A stretch of 64,000 bases of DNA from Cognatundibacterium luofuense (GCF_018139685.1 NZ_JAGSPN010000001.1:682001-746000); one strand, 5' to 3'; positions 18,182-27,314 are shown, numbered from the stretch's first letter. The notes: generated by a model from the letters alone, not told the origin. Made by a program: numbers and translations.

Positions 18182-19260
18182 TGACGATAAAAAGAACTGT
18201 TGAGGTAATAACGGCGCAGATAACTGACACCAACCGACATGACTGCGGAAACGGGCAGTGCCATCAGTATGCCGGTGAACCCGAATAACTCACCAAACGC
18301 CATCAGCGCAAAAATCACAGTCAGCGGATGCAAGCCTATGCGTTCGCCAACCAGACGCGGGGTCAGGATAAAGGATTCCAGTAATTGTCCGACGGTATAG
18401 ACGGCGGCAACTGCAAGAATGCCATTCATACTGTCGTACTGCAGTATTGCACCGATCATTGCCAGCGCAAGGCCGAGTCCGTAACCGATATAAGGAATGA
18501 ACACCAGCAAACCCGTCATGATACCAACCGGCAGCGCCAGATCAAAGCCGACCAGCGCCAGCGCAGCGGCGTAAAACACAGCCAGTATCACCATGACAAG
18601 AATTTGTCCGCGTAAATATTGCGCCATCAGATCATCGACTTCCGTGACAGCTTTGGTAATACTGTCTATCCAGCGACGCGGAATAAAGTGCCGGATACGG
18701 CCAATCAAATGGTGCCAGTCGAGCAGCAGGTAAAACAAAACAACAGGAATTAATAATAAATTACCAATGATGCCGATCACTGCTGTACCGCCGACTTTCA
18801 GTGAAGACAGGATCGCCTTGCCGATTTCCTCACCGCTGGTGCTGAGCTGATCCGTCAGCAGGGCTTTCAGGCCTGCGCCGTCCAGTCGCACCGGAATGTG
18901 GTATTTCGCGAGTAACGGCGCCGAGAACTGATCGAGCCGGTCCAGAAAACGCGGTAATTGTGATTGCAGTAAAGGTAATTCTTTTTTCAGTACCGGCACC
19001 AGTATCAGCACCATGGCCAGACTGGTCAGAATTAATAACAAAATCACTACCGAACTGGCCATGCTGCGCGAAATACTGAAACGGCGCAGCCGGATCTGAC
19101 TTAAGCGATCAACGGCAGGATTCAGGATGTAAGCCAGAATGGCAGACACAATGAAGGGCATCAGCACCGGTGCCAGTAAAAACAGTAATAGCAGCAGTGC
19201 CAGTCCGACGCCGAGCCAGATGATGCTTTGTTTTTGCTCACTGGAAAAAGAAAAGGACAT
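18178..19260 (-). CDS. AI-2E family (PerM-type) membrane permease
   Basis: 360 residues with about eight hydrophobic helices: two near the N-terminus (IWLGVGLALLLLLFLLAPVL, SSVVILLLILTSLAMVLILV), then a soluble segment (residues 90-150) and a C-terminal cluster. Family marks are ILAYILNPAVDRL, VPYIGYG-like FIPYIGYGLG, and GERIGLHPLTVIFALMAFGELFG. The AI-2E family exports diverse small molecules, and the substrate cannot be inferred. It is the first gene of the leftward operon leading through hda to panB and is divergent from purM across 152 bp. Confidence 0.9.
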   Translation of the reverse strand: MSFSFSSEQKQSIIWLGVGLALLLLLFLLAPVLMPFIVSAILAYILNPAVDRLSQIRLRRFSISRSMASSVVILLLILTSLAMVLILVPVLKKELPLLQSQLPRFLDRLDQFSAPLLAKYHIPVRLDGAGLKALLTDQLSTSGEEIGKAILSSLKVGGTAVIGIIGNLLLIPVVLFYLLLDWHHLIGRIRHFIPRRWIDSITKAVTEVDDLMAQYLRGQILVMVILAVFYAAALALVGFDLALPVGIMTGLLVFIPYIGYGLGLALAMIGAILQYDSMNGILAVAAVYTVGQLLESFILTPRLVGERIGLHPLTVIFALMAFGELFGFTGILMALPVSAVMSVGVSYLRRYYLNSSFYRQ

Positions 19261-19412
19261 TTTCAGGTCTTCAAGCTTAATTTAATTGTGTTTTCGGAGG
19301 CCAGAGCCCAAAAAGCGGGTCAATAACGGGTCGTTTTGTTAGAATACTGCCCAGCGCCAGATTTCTGGCAATTTCACTATTTTACCGCCTCAGGTCCCTA
19401 CTGACGAATATC

Positions 19413-20456
19413 ATGAGCACTTCTAACCCTGTTTCTCTTTCCTATGCTGACGCTGGCGTCGACATGGTCGCCGGTGATGCACTGGTTGATGCAATCAAAC
19501 CTTTTGCTAAACGTACAATGCGCGAAGGCGTGATGGCTGGCATCGGCGGCTTCGGCGCGATGTTTGAAGTTAGTAAAAAATACAAGGAACCGGTTCTGGT
19601 TTCCGGTACGGACGGTGTGGGCACCAAGCTGAAACTGGCTTTCCACCTGAACAAACACGACACCGTCGGTATCGATCTGGTGGCGATGAGTGTGAACGAC
19701 ATTCTGGTACAGGGCGCTGAGCCACTGTTCTTCCTCGATTACTTTGCCTGCGGCAAGCTGGAAGTCAACACTGCAGCCACTGTGATCAAAGGTATTGCTG
19801 CAGGTTGCGAACAGGCTGGCTGCGCACTGATCGGTGGTGAAACCGCTGAAATGCCTTCGATGTATCCTGACGGCGAATATGATCTGGCTGGTTTTGCAGT
19901 CGGTGCGGTAGAAAAATCCCGCATTATCGACGGTACCAAAATTCAGCCGGGTGATGTTGTTTTGGGCCTGGCTTCATCCGGTATCCACTCCAACGGTTTC
20001 TCGCTGGTACGTAAAATCATCGAAGTCGCGAATCCGGATCTGAGCGCAGAATTCGACGGCCGCACACTGGGTGATGCACTGATGGCACCAACCCGCATTT
20101 ACGTGAAGCCTTTGCTGTCCCTGATGGAAAAAATCGAAGTACGCGGCATGGCACACATCACCGGCGGTGGTTTGGTGGAAAATGTACCGCGTGTACTGGG
20201 CGATAAGCTGACCGCGGTATTGCACAAAGATGCATGGGAAATGCCTAAGCTGTTCACCTGGCTGCAACAGCACGGTGGTGTGGCTGACGCTGAGATGCAC
20301 CGCGTGTTCAACTGCGGTATCGGTATGATCGTGGTTGTATCGCAGCAGGATGCGGATGCAGCGATTGCCCATCTGCAGGCTGCCGGTGAAACTGTTTCCC
20401 GTATCGGTGAAATCCGTGCGCGTGAAGGTGATGAGCATCAGACGATTGTTGTCTGA
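19413..20456 (+). CDS. purM: Phosphoribosylaminoimidazole synthetase (AIR synthase)
   Basis: 347 residues. PurM converts FGAM to AIR with ATP in purine synthesis. Motifs: [87 protein letters not shown] and [14 protein letters not shown]. Length and motif order are standard. It is divergent from the permease gene and is followed by a strong terminator, so it is monocistronic. Confidence 0.98.
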   Translation: MSTSNPVSLSYADAGVDMVAGDALVDAIKPFAKRTMREGVMAGIGGFGAMFEVSKKYKEPVLVSGTDGVGTKLKLAFHLNKHDTVGIDLVAMSVNDILVQGAEPLFFLDYFACGKLEVNTAATVIKGIAAGCEQAGCALIGGETAEMPSMYPDGEYDLAGFAVGAVEKSRIIDGTKIQPGDVVLGLASSGIHSNGFSLVRKIIEVANPDLSAEFDGRTLGDALMAPTRIYVKPLLSLMEKIEVRGMAHITGGGLVENVPRVLGDKLTAVLHKDAWEMPKLFTWLQQHGGVADAEMHRVFNCGIGMIVVVSQQDADAAIAHLQAAGETVSRIGEIRAREGDEHQTIVV

Positions 20457-20475
20457 TACTGACAGTATGACTGTG

Positions 20476-20510
20476 AAAGCCGCTTCCGTTCATTCGGAAG
20501 CGGCTTTTTT
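20476..20510 (+). terminator. Rho-independent terminator of purM
   Basis: Hairpin with a 13-bp stem (AAAGCCGCTTCCG / CGGAAGCGGCTTT), a 6-nt loop and a following T run, 20 bp after the purM stop. Confidence 0.93.
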
Positions 20511-20621
20511 ATTAATAAGTTATAAATTAAAATTCCGGTAACCTGTCCGGTGCTGGTATGTGTGCGAAGTGTGGCTGTCGTTCCGGCGACGGATTTTTTC
20601 AGTGCAGTAAATCAGGAAACG

Positions 20622-22070
20622 ATGATGAATGAGAAATTTGTATTGAAGTCTGGGGTTCTTTTACTTGCGGTCAGCGCATTGCTCAGTGCGTGTGGCGGCG
20701 GAGGCGGTAGCAGTGACAGCAGCGGTTCCAATGCCGGTCAGAACGATGGCACTGTCGCACTGGCGAATCAGTGCGCTGCGCCGCGAGCCGGTACAGCAGA
20801 CCGTCAGGGTTCGGTGGATACCGAAAAAGCTTATCTGAAGGCTTTCGTCAATGACACTTATCTGTGGTATCAGGACGTGCCAGCCAATATCAATCCGGCC
20901 AGCTACGCAACGCCGCAGGCGTATTTCGATGTATTGAAAACTCCTAAGCTGACAACTTCCGGCAAGCCGGTCGATCAGTTCCACTGGTCGCAAACCACCG
21001 CCTCATGGCAGGCACAATCGCAGGGTATTGCACAGGATTACGGTATTCAGTGGGCGGCGCAAGCCAGTGCGCCACCGCGTAACTGGGTTGTGGCGGAAGT
21101 GGCTGCCGGTTCGCCTGCCGACAAAGCCGGTATCAAACGCGGTGACAGATTGCTGGCAGTGGACGGCGTCGATTTTGTGAATGACGCTACCTCCACCGGC
21201 ATTGCTAAAATCAATGAAGCATTATTCCCATCCGTGTTAGCGGCGCACCAGCTGGCTTTCTCCGGTAAAGCAGCGCAAAGCCTGACACCGGCAACTTATT
21301 CTGTTGCCACCGTCAGCAAGGTAAAAGTAATTCCTACGCTGAATGGCAATGTCGGCTATTTCGTGTTTGACCAGCATATCGCGCAGTCCGAAACGGAACT
21401 GATCAGCGCCATCAGCCAGCTGAAAGCACAGAATGTCACGGATCTGGTGATTGACCTGCGCTACAACGGTGGTGGCTTGTTGTATGTAGCCAGCGAACTG
21501 GCTTATATGGTTGCTGGACCTGGCCCGACATCCGGCAAAGTGTTTGAGCAGCTGACGTATAACGACAAACTGACTTATCTGAACAAGCAGTATCCTTTCT
21601 ATAACACCGCAGTCAACGGTACGGTATTGCCTTACCTCGGTCTGAACAAAGTCACGCTGCTGGTGTCGCAAGGTACGGCCTCTGCCAGTGAATCTCTGAT
21701 TAACTCGCTGCGCGGCGTCGATGTTTCTGTGAATCTGATCGGTAACACCACCCGTGGTAAGCCTTACGGTTTTGTTCCGCAGGATAACTGTGGCTACACC
21801 TATTTCGCGATTCAGTTCAAAGGCGTGAATCAGAAAGGCTTCGGCGATTATCCTGACGGTTTTGCTGCAACTTGTACTGTCGCTGATGACTTTACCCGCC
21901 AGCGCGGTGATACAGCGGAATCCATGCTGTCTGCTGCGCTCAGCTATCGTCAGACCGGCGTTTGTCCGGTCAGCGTAGCGCGTGCTATTCCTGCAGCGTG
22001 GACAGACTTTACGCTGGTACGTCCGCTGTCGAAAGAAATGCGTTTGCTGAGCCCGTCAGTCGCGCGCTGA
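20622..22070 (+). CDS. S41-family C-terminal-processing-type serine peptidase, lipoprotein
   Basis: 482 residues from ATG 20622 (AGGAAAC upstream; ATG 20625 is equally possible). A lipoprotein signal ends LLSAC with Cys24, followed by a glycine/serine-rich linker, so it is membrane-anchored in the periplasm. A PDZ-like region (AEVAAGSPADKAGIKRGDRL) lies around residues 160-220. The S41 protease core has DLVIDLRYNGGG, the TASASE nucleophile region (Ser354) and a Lys in RGKPYG about 25 residues later, consistent with a Ser-Lys dyad. Substrates are unknown. A hairpin terminator follows at 22128. Confidence 0.9.
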   Translation: MMNEKFVLKSGVLLLAVSALLSACGGGGGSSDSSGSNAGQNDGTVALANQCAAPRAGTADRQGSVDTEKAYLKAFVNDTYLWYQDVPANINPASYATPQAYFDVLKTPKLTTSGKPVDQFHWSQTTASWQAQSQGIAQDYGIQWAAQASAPPRNWVVAEVAAGSPADKAGIKRGDRLLAVDGVDFVNDATSTGIAKINEALFPSVLAAHQLAFSGKAAQSLTPATYSVATVSKVKVIPTLNGNVGYFVFDQHIAQSETELISAISQLKAQNVTDLVIDLRYNGGGLLYVASELAYMVAGPGPTSGKVFEQLTYNDKLTYLNKQYPFYNTAVNGTVLPYLGLNKVTLLVSQGTASASESLINSLRGVDVSVNLIGNTTRGKPYGFVPQDNCGYTYFAIQFKGVNQKGFGDYPDGFAATCTVADDFTRQRGDTAESMLSAALSYRQTGVCPVSVARAIPAAWTDFTLVRPLSKEMRLLSPSVAR

Positions 22071-22127
22071 CCTGCCTGCAGGCTGTTCAGCGCATCAGCG
22101 CTGTGGCAGCAAACTGGCTGTGCCATC

Positions 22128-22164
22128 AAAAACACCGGTGTGTCACTCATGCCGGTGTTTTTTT
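22128..22164 (+). terminator. Terminator after the S41 peptidase gene
   Basis: Stem AAAACACCGG / CCGGTGTTTT around a 13-nt loop with a run of seven Ts, 58 bp after the stop codon. Confidence 0.85.
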
Positions 22165-22181
22165 ATATACGAAGAAAGTAC

Positions 22182-22228
22182 GCGGACAAAGTTCACGAAT
22201 ACATGGCACGCAGTCCAGCTTTGTCCGC
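22182..22228. repeat. Perfect 10-bp inverted repeat
   Basis: GCGGACAAAG at 22182-22191 and CTTTGTCCGC at 22219-22228 are exact reverse complements separated by 27 nt. There is no U tract, so it is unlikely to be a standard terminator. It lies 45 bp from the dispersed repeat copy; the two may be unrelated. Confidence 0.6.
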
Positions 22229-22273
22229 AGGGCGCTGAACATGTCCGGAAAAAGCCTGAAAATGGCCAAAACA

Positions 22274-22364
22274 GGCTCAAATGCGGAGTTCAGCATACCA
22301 ATCCGGCGGTCGTCGGCAGAAAGTCCGGGCCTCAGAAAATGGCAAATGACGATATTTGCACAAT
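22274..22364 (-). repeat. Dispersed ~90-bp intergenic repeat, copy 3 (reverse orientation)
   Basis: Read on the minus strand it begins GATTGTGCAAATATCGTCAT, contains GGACTTTCTGCCGACGACCG and ends TCCGCATTTGAGCC. These are the same blocks in the same order as the copies at 2556, 4327 and 35586. Confidence 0.72.
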
Positions 22365-22499
22365 CAGCGGTGCTTGCGCCGTGGTTTTCGTTACCAGCCA
22401 GCATGCGAACCTTACTGTCGCTGGTGTGCCGTGACTGGTCGTGACGCGCCATGACGCGATATCATGCTGCGATTGCCATCACTGACGAACGGACTCTGT

Positions 22500-23054
22500 A
22501 TGCAAAAGCAACGCTGTCGCTGGGCCAATCCGGCGAATCCGCTGTACCTGCGTTACCACGATGAAGAGTGGGGCGTGCCCTGCCATGATGAATTACGCTT
22601 GTTTGAAATGCTGAATCTGGAAGGCGCACAGGCCGGACTGAGCTGGGAAACCGTGCTGAACAAGCGCGAGGCTTACCGCGTGGCGTTTGATGGCTGGAAT
22701 GCAGAGCTGATTGCTGAATATGATGCAGCGAAGGTGGAAGCGCTGATGCAGAATGCCGGCATTATCCGCAACCGGCGCAAAATTGAAGCGACCATCAGCA
22801 ATGCCCGTTGCTATCTGCAGTTAAAGCAGGAAACCGGCGGGCTGGATGCATATCTGTGGCGATGGACGGAGGGCAAAACCATTCATACCGATGGCGTGCA
22901 TGTCGCCACCAGTCCTTTGTCGGATCAGATTTCCAAAGACCTGAAAAAGCGCGGATTCAAATTCGTCGGCTCTACGATTATTTACGCCTATCTGCAGGCG
23001 ACCGGCATCATTTGCGATCACGATGCCGGTTGTGACTGGCGCACGCCTGCCTGA
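22500..23054 (+). CDS. tag: DNA-3-methyladenine glycosylase I
   Basis: 184 residues. Tag excises 3-methyladenine from alkylated DNA. Family features: CRWANPANPLYLRYHDEEWG at the N-terminus, LFEMLNLEGAQAGLSWETVL, the helix-hairpin-helix-like NAGIIRNRRKI, SKDLKKRGFKFVGSTIIYAY, and a C-terminal HDAGC. The Cys near residue 6, a His in the HDEEWG region and the terminal His/Cys form the known zinc snap. ATG 22500 gives the usual length and starts two residues before the conserved segment. It converges on the Anbu gene with an 18-bp gap. Confidence 0.96.
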   Translation: MQKQRCRWANPANPLYLRYHDEEWGVPCHDELRLFEMLNLEGAQAGLSWETVLNKREAYRVAFDGWNAELIAEYDAAKVEALMQNAGIIRNRRKIEATISNARCYLQLKQETGGLDAYLWRWTEGKTIHTDGVHVATSPLSDQISKDLKKRGFKFVGSTIIYAYLQATGIICDHDAGCDWRTPA

Positions 23055-23072
23055 TTCGCTTCTCGCTGCTGC

Positions 23073-23873
23073 TTATTCCACTGCCGGTGGCGTAACACGT
23101 ACCGGCTGATGCTGGCCCGGTGTTTCGGTTTGCGAAGCATCGTTATGCGGTTCCCAGTCCGGTGCTTCAATGCCTTCAAACACGGTTTTCAGTTGCTGAC
23201 CCCAGCTGCTGCGTATCATCTGGAAGTAGGGATTTTTTTCATCAATGATGGCGAAGCGGTCAACTTTCAGACTGCCGGCTTCATACACCAGCAAGTCCAG
23301 CGGCAGGCCGACCGAGATATTCGAGCGCAGGGTAGAATCCATTGAAATCAGCGCGCATTTGGCAGCATCGTCCAGACTTGTATCCGGATTCACGACGCGG
23401 TCGATAATCGGTTTGCCGTATTTTGCTTCGCCGATCTGGAAGTAAGTATTTTCATCATGGGCTTCGATGAAATTACCGGCTGCATAAATCTGAAATAAAC
23501 GGCAGCGCTCATTACCGATCTGACCACCGAAAATCAGGCTGACATTGAAGTCTATCCCGAAGCCGGATAAGGCTTTGGCATCGCGCTGATTCACCAGCCG
23601 CACGGTTTCGCCGAGGATGCGTGCCGCTTCATACATATTCGGCGCATTCCAGACTGACAAACCCTGCGCATCGGTATAGGTATTCAGCAATTCGCGTACC
23701 GATTGCGAGATCGACAGATTACCGGCAGTCATCAGTACCATCACGCGGTCATCGCGCTGTTCATAGACCGACATTTTTCGGAAGGTGCCGATGTGATCGA
23801 CACCGGCATTGGTGCGGGAATCCGACAAAAATACGAGACCGGCATGCAAGCGCATGCCCACACAATACGTCAT
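23073..23873 (-). CDS. Anbu (proteasome-type, Ntn-hydrolase) protease
   Basis: 266 residues starting MTYCVGMRLHAGLVFLSDSR. Thr2 would become the N-terminal nucleophile after Met removal, as in Anbu, and no propeptide is present. Asp18 and the Lys in FRKMSVYEQ fit the Ntn-hydrolase active site. Other family features are GNLSISQSV, SLIFGGQIG, YAAGNFIEA and the C-terminal KNPYFQMIRSSWG. The last ~25 residues (TETPGQHQPVRV) are low-complexity. It follows the transglutaminase, alpha-E and ATP-grasp genes in the order seen in known Anbu loci, but has its own promoter-like element. Substrates are not established. Confidence 0.93.
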   Translation of the reverse strand: MTYCVGMRLHAGLVFLSDSRTNAGVDHIGTFRKMSVYEQRDDRVMVLMTAGNLSISQSVRELLNTYTDAQGLSVWNAPNMYEAARILGETVRLVNQRDAKALSGFGIDFNVSLIFGGQIGNERCRLFQIYAAGNFIEAHDENTYFQIGEAKYGKPIIDRVVNPDTSLDDAAKCALISMDSTLRSNISVGLPLDLLVYEAGSLKVDRFAIIDEKNPYFQMIRSSWGQQLKTVFEGIEAPDWEPHNDASQTETPGQHQPVRVTPPAVE

Positions 23874-23901
23874 GTTGCACTTTCAAAGTTAGACTGATCT
23901 G

Positions 23902-23930
23902 ATTGTAGCGAGATCATCCGGCGCTGTCAG
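23902..23930 (-). promoter_or_regulatory. Sigma-70-type promoter for the Anbu gene
   Basis: On the minus strand, CTGACA (23930-23925), a 17-bp spacer and TACAAT (23907-23902) give five of six consensus matches in each hexamer. They are placed about 30 bp before the ATG. Anbu can thus be transcribed independently of the three upstream partner genes. Confidence 0.65.
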
Positions 23931-23995
23931 TGTCTGCAACACTTGCAACACGTGTTTGTATGGCGAACACAGATTGTGATGAGTGCCACAGGTCA

Positions 23996-24808
23996 TCACT
24001 GCCCGTCGAAATGGGCAACGCTGACCTGCACTTCCAGTTGTTCACTGCCACCGCCACGGCGCACACCGCGCACCGGTGAAGCGGAATCGTAATCACGGCC
24101 AATGGCGAGGCGGCAATAAGAGCTGTTCATCAGCCGTGTATGGGTGACATCCAGACTGATCCAGCCAGCGTAATCATGGTCTTCCACCCAGACATCCACC
24201 CAGGCATGCGTTTGCGCGGTTTCACCGGTTTCCGGATCAAGATAACCGGACACATAGCGCGCCGGAATTTCCAGTGCGTGGCAGCATGCCAGATAGACAT
24301 GGGTATGATCCTGACAAACACCCTGGCCCTGTTGCAGCACTTCCGCAGCGGTACTGCTGACTTCCGTACTGCCCGGCTGATAACTGACAGCGGCTTCGAT
24401 GGCTTTTGCCAGTTGCAGCGCATGTTCGGTACGAAAGTGCTGCGGTGGTCTGCAGCTTGCCGCCAGCGCACGAATCGCATCGTCTGCGCAGGTCAGCCTT
24501 GTTTCGTTGATGAAAATCAGCGGAGACAAGCCGGTGCCGTCGCTGACTCTGCCTTGCGGTGGCGTGCTGGTACTGACAGTGCCGCGAGCTATAATCGAAA
24601 TATCATCATGCCAGCTGGTCATGGTCAGCAAATGAGAAGGATTCTGATACGCATCGCGGAACGCATTCTGCCGTCCCTGCGTCTGCACAGACCATTGTCT
24701 GACTTGCTGAAACTGTTCCTGTCGCGGTGTCAGGCGCAGCTGTTGTATCGAATAGCTGAAAGCCTGAGAGTAGCGATAGCGCGTCAGATGTTCGATGTAT
24801 AAATCCAT
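23996..24808 (-). CDS. Transglutaminase-like protein of the Anbu cluster
   Basis: 270 residues. An N-terminal bacterial transglutaminase-like beta domain (HLTRYRYSQAFSYSIQQLRL) precedes the core. The core has the catalytic triad: Cys in GVCQDHTHVYLACC, His in THAWVDVWVED and Asp in ISLDVTHTR. The fold covers transglutaminases and cysteine peptidases that form or cut amide bonds. In Anbu loci it is proposed to act with the ATP-grasp and alpha-E proteins in a peptide-ligation or modification pathway. It has no signal peptide, so it is likely cytoplasmic. It lies 35 bp after alpha-E. Confidence 0.9.
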   Translation of the reverse strand: MDLYIEHLTRYRYSQAFSYSIQQLRLTPRQEQFQQVRQWSVQTQGRQNAFRDAYQNPSHLLTMTSWHDDISIIARGTVSTSTPPQGRVSDGTGLSPLIFINETRLTCADDAIRALAASCRPPQHFRTEHALQLAKAIEAAVSYQPGSTEVSSTAAEVLQQGQGVCQDHTHVYLACCHALEIPARYVSGYLDPETGETAQTHAWVDVWVEDHDYAGWISLDVTHTRLMNSSYCRLAIGRDYDSASPVRGVRRGGGSEQLEVQVSVAHFDGQ

Positions 24809-24843
24809 AATGTCATTTCACAGGTCAGGAGCAGGCGGCAGGC

Positions 24844-25794
24844 TCAGGCTAAAGGAACCAGAAAGTCGCGGCTGATACGATTGCCCAGTTCATAAATGTT
24901 TTCAAGAAATTCAGTCAGCGTGGTGTGCAGGCCGCTGTCCAGAATTTCTTCGATGCGGGAAAATTTCAGCTGCGCATGTAAGCGGCCTGCAAACCGCTCG
25001 GTATCTGAGGAAACATCGTTTCTGATTTCGGACAGCTGAAACATCACATCATCCATGCAAGCCAGCAGGGAACGCGGCATGTCCGGATGCAGCATCAACA
25101 ATTCAGCCACACGCTCCGGTGTGATCACATCGCGATACACTTTGCGGTAAATTTCAAAGCCGGATACCGAGCGCAGCAGGGCTGCCCAGTAATAAAAATC
25201 ACGCGGAATGCGCAGCGGATCACTGATTTGCTTATCCGATGCGCCGTGGAATTTCACATCCAGAATACGCGCAGTATTATCCGCCCGTTCCAGACTGGCA
25301 CCGAGCTGCAAAAAGTTCCAGGCTTCATCGCGCAGCATTGTCCCCTGAATCACACCGCGCGCCAGATGCGAACGGAACTTCACCCATTCAAAAAACTGCG
25401 CAGGATCCTGTTCCAGTACGCCACTGCTTAATTTTTCTTTCAGTTCCAGCCAGGTCGCGTTCTGGGTTTCCCAGACTTCGGTGGTTAGCGTGCCGCGTAC
25501 CGCGCGCGCATTTTCACGTGCCTGTTCAATGCAGGCCACAATCGAAGAAGGATTATCCGGATCGCGTACCATAAAATCCAGTACGTCGCGGCGGCTCAGT
25601 AAGCCGTATTTATGATCAAAGGCTTCCAGTAATTCAGAAATACTGAGCAGCGCGCGCCAGCCGCGCTCGGCGACTTCCACCGGTTGCGGTACCATCGAAT
25701 TTTGTACATGCACATCCAGCATCCGTGCTGTATTTTCGGCGCGCTCAATATAACGGGCCATCCAGAATAAATGGTCAGCGGTGCGACTCAGCAT
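24844..25794 (-). CDS. Alpha-E domain protein (DUF403) of the Anbu cluster
   Basis: 316 residues, mostly alpha-helical, with the family N-terminus MLSRTADHLFWMARYIERAE and repeated helix motifs (TARILDVKFH, DNTARIL, ENIYELGNRISRDFLVP). The ATG at 25794 is preferred to an earlier in-frame start because it matches the family and lies 1 nt after the upstream stop, which implies coupling. Alpha-E proteins are nearly always linked to circularly permuted ATP-grasp proteins and are thought to be partners of the ligase. Biochemical role unknown. Confidence 0.92.
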   Translation of the reverse strand: MLSRTADHLFWMARYIERAENTARMLDVHVQNSMVPQPVEVAERGWRALLSISELLEAFDHKYGLLSRRDVLDFMVRDPDNPSSIVACIEQARENARAVRGTLTTEVWETQNATWLELKEKLSSGVLEQDPAQFFEWVKFRSHLARGVIQGTMLRDEAWNFLQLGASLERADNTARILDVKFHGASDKQISDPLRIPRDFYYWAALLRSVSGFEIYRKVYRDVITPERVAELLMLHPDMPRSLLACMDDVMFQLSEIRNDVSSDTERFAGRLHAQLKFSRIEEILDSGLHTTLTEFLENIYELGNRISRDFLVPLA

Positions 25795-25795
25795 C

Positions 25796-27214
25796 TTAAT
25801 TCTCCAGTACCCAGGTATCTTTGGTGCCGCCACCCTGCGACGAATTGACGACCAGTGAACCTTCTTTCAGCGCAACACGGGTTAGTCCGCCCGGTACCAT
25901 GGACGTGGTTTTTCCGGACAAGACAAACGGCCGTAAATCGATATGGCGTGGTGCAATCCCCTGTTCCACAAAAGTAGGGCAGGTGGACAGCGCCAGCGTT
26001 GGTTGTGCAATATAGGCAGACGGATTCGCTTTCACCCGCAGACGGAATTGTTCGATTTCGTCCTTGCTGGCAGCGGGGCCGACCAGCATGCCGTAACCAC
26101 CGGCACCGTGGACTTCCTTCACCACTAATTTGTCCAGATTTGCCAGCACATATGTCAGTTCATCCGCTTTGCGGCACTGATACGTTGGTACATTATTCAG
26201 CACCGGATCCTGATCCAGATAGAAGCGCACCATATCACCGACATACGGATAAATCGATTTGTCATCGGCCACGCCGGTACCGATTGCGTTCGCTAAGGTC
26301 ACGCGACCGGAACGGTAGACGGCCAGTAAACCCGGTACGCCCAGCGATGAGTCCGGACGGAAAGCCAGCGGATCGAGAAAATCATCATCGACACGACGAT
26401 AGATCACATCCACCCGTTTCGGGCCGCGTGTGGTGCGCATATACACGGTGTTGTCGTTGACAAATAAGTCTTTGCCTTCAACCAGTTCCACGCCCATTTG
26501 CTGCGCCAGAAACGCATGCTCAAAATACGCAGAGTTAAACATACCCGGCGTCATCACGACCACGGTAGGATCATCGGTTCCCTGCGGAGCGACTGAACGC
26601 AAATGATCGAGCAGCATGTCCGGATAATGATCGACCGGCGCGATCTGATTCTGGCTGAATAATTCAGGGAAGAGCCGCATCATCATTTTGCGGTCTTCCA
26701 GCATGTAAGACACGCCGGAAGGTACCCGCAGATTATCTTCGAGTACGTAAAATTCGCCTTCACCGACACGCACAATATCCACACCGGCAATGTGCGCATA
26801 AATGTTTTCCGCGACATGAATGCCCTGCATTTCCGGACGGTATTGCGCATTGCGGTAAATCTGTTCGGCAGGAATCAGACCTGCTTTCACAATATGCTGG
26901 TCGTGATAAATATCGTGAATAAACATATTCAGCGCTTGCACCCGCTGCGCCAGACCGCGTTGCAGCGTGGCCCATTCGCGTGCCGGAATAATGCGCGGAA
27001 TCTGGTCAAACGGAATCAGGCGTTCAGTCCCGGCATCATCGCCATAGACCGCAAAAGTAATGCCGACGCGACGGAAACTCAGGTCAGCTTCGGCCCGTTT
27101 TCTGGAAAGCCGTTCAGGTTTTTGCTGAGCCAGCCAGTCGGTATAGCGTCGGTAATGGGCGCGGACTTCGGTCTGGCGGTCATCCGCATACATTTCATCG
27201 AAAAAGCCGGGCAT
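25796..27214 (-). CDS. Circularly permuted ATP-grasp protein (DUF404/DUF407) of the Anbu cluster
   Basis: 472 residues. Conserved blocks: FDEMY.DD, ITFAVYGDDAGTERLIPFDQIPR split around the acidic patch, YHDQHIVKAGLIP, EGEFYVLEDNLRVPSGVSYM (the NLRVPSG metal/ATP site), VDVIYRRVDDDFLDP, KEVHGAGGYGM and LALSTCPTF. ATP-grasp enzymes make amide bonds via acyl-phosphates. With alpha-E and transglutaminase this suggests a peptide-synthesis or tagging route upstream of the Anbu protease. It is the first gene of the leftward unit. Confidence 0.92.
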   Translation of the reverse strand: MPGFFDEMYADDRQTEVRAHYRRYTDWLAQQKPERLSRKRAEADLSFRRVGITFAVYGDDAGTERLIPFDQIPRIIPAREWATLQRGLAQRVQALNMFIHDIYHDQHIVKAGLIPAEQIYRNAQYRPEMQGIHVAENIYAHIAGVDIVRVGEGEFYVLEDNLRVPSGVSYMLEDRKMMMRLFPELFSQNQIAPVDHYPDMLLDHLRSVAPQGTDDPTVVVMTPGMFNSAYFEHAFLAQQMGVELVEGKDLFVNDNTVYMRTTRGPKRVDVIYRRVDDDFLDPLAFRPDSSLGVPGLLAVYRSGRVTLANAIGTGVADDKSIYPYVGDMVRFYLDQDPVLNNVPTYQCRKADELTYVLANLDKLVVKEVHGAGGYGMLVGPAASKDEIEQFRLRVKANPSAYIAQPTLALSTCPTFVEQGIAPRHIDLRPFVLSGKTTSMVPGGLTRVALKEGSLVVNSSQGGGTKDTWVLEN

Positions 27215-27278
27215 AGGAAACTCTCCGGAAAAAGACAGTCTGGGTGCCGTTCAGAATGCTTCATCGGGGAAAATGAAA

Positions 27279-27314
27279 CAGGCACGGTTCTGACTATATC
27301 AAGAACTGTGCCTG
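27279..27314 (-). terminator. Terminator after the symporter operon
   Basis: Inverted repeat CAGGCACGGTTCT / AGAACTGTGCCTG with one G-U-type mismatch and a 10-nt loop. On the minus strand it is followed by TTTCATTTT. It lies about 60 bp after the symporter stop and upstream of the ATP-grasp gene. Confidence 0.7.

Larger units (their letters stand above)
22071..22499. other. Intergenic region with terminator, inverted repeat and dispersed repeat
   Basis: No protein-coding gene is supported here. In order it holds the terminator of the S41 peptidase gene (22128-22164), a perfect 10-bp inverted repeat (22182-22228) and a reverse-oriented copy of the dispersed repeat (22274-22364). About 135 bp follow before the tag start, in which I see no strong promoter. 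Confidence 0.7.

Noticed and set aside
22120-22452. Overlapping frames on both strands that resemble short proteins predicted at 35511-35756
   Set aside because: The similarity comes from the dispersed non-coding repeat being translated, not from a protein family.
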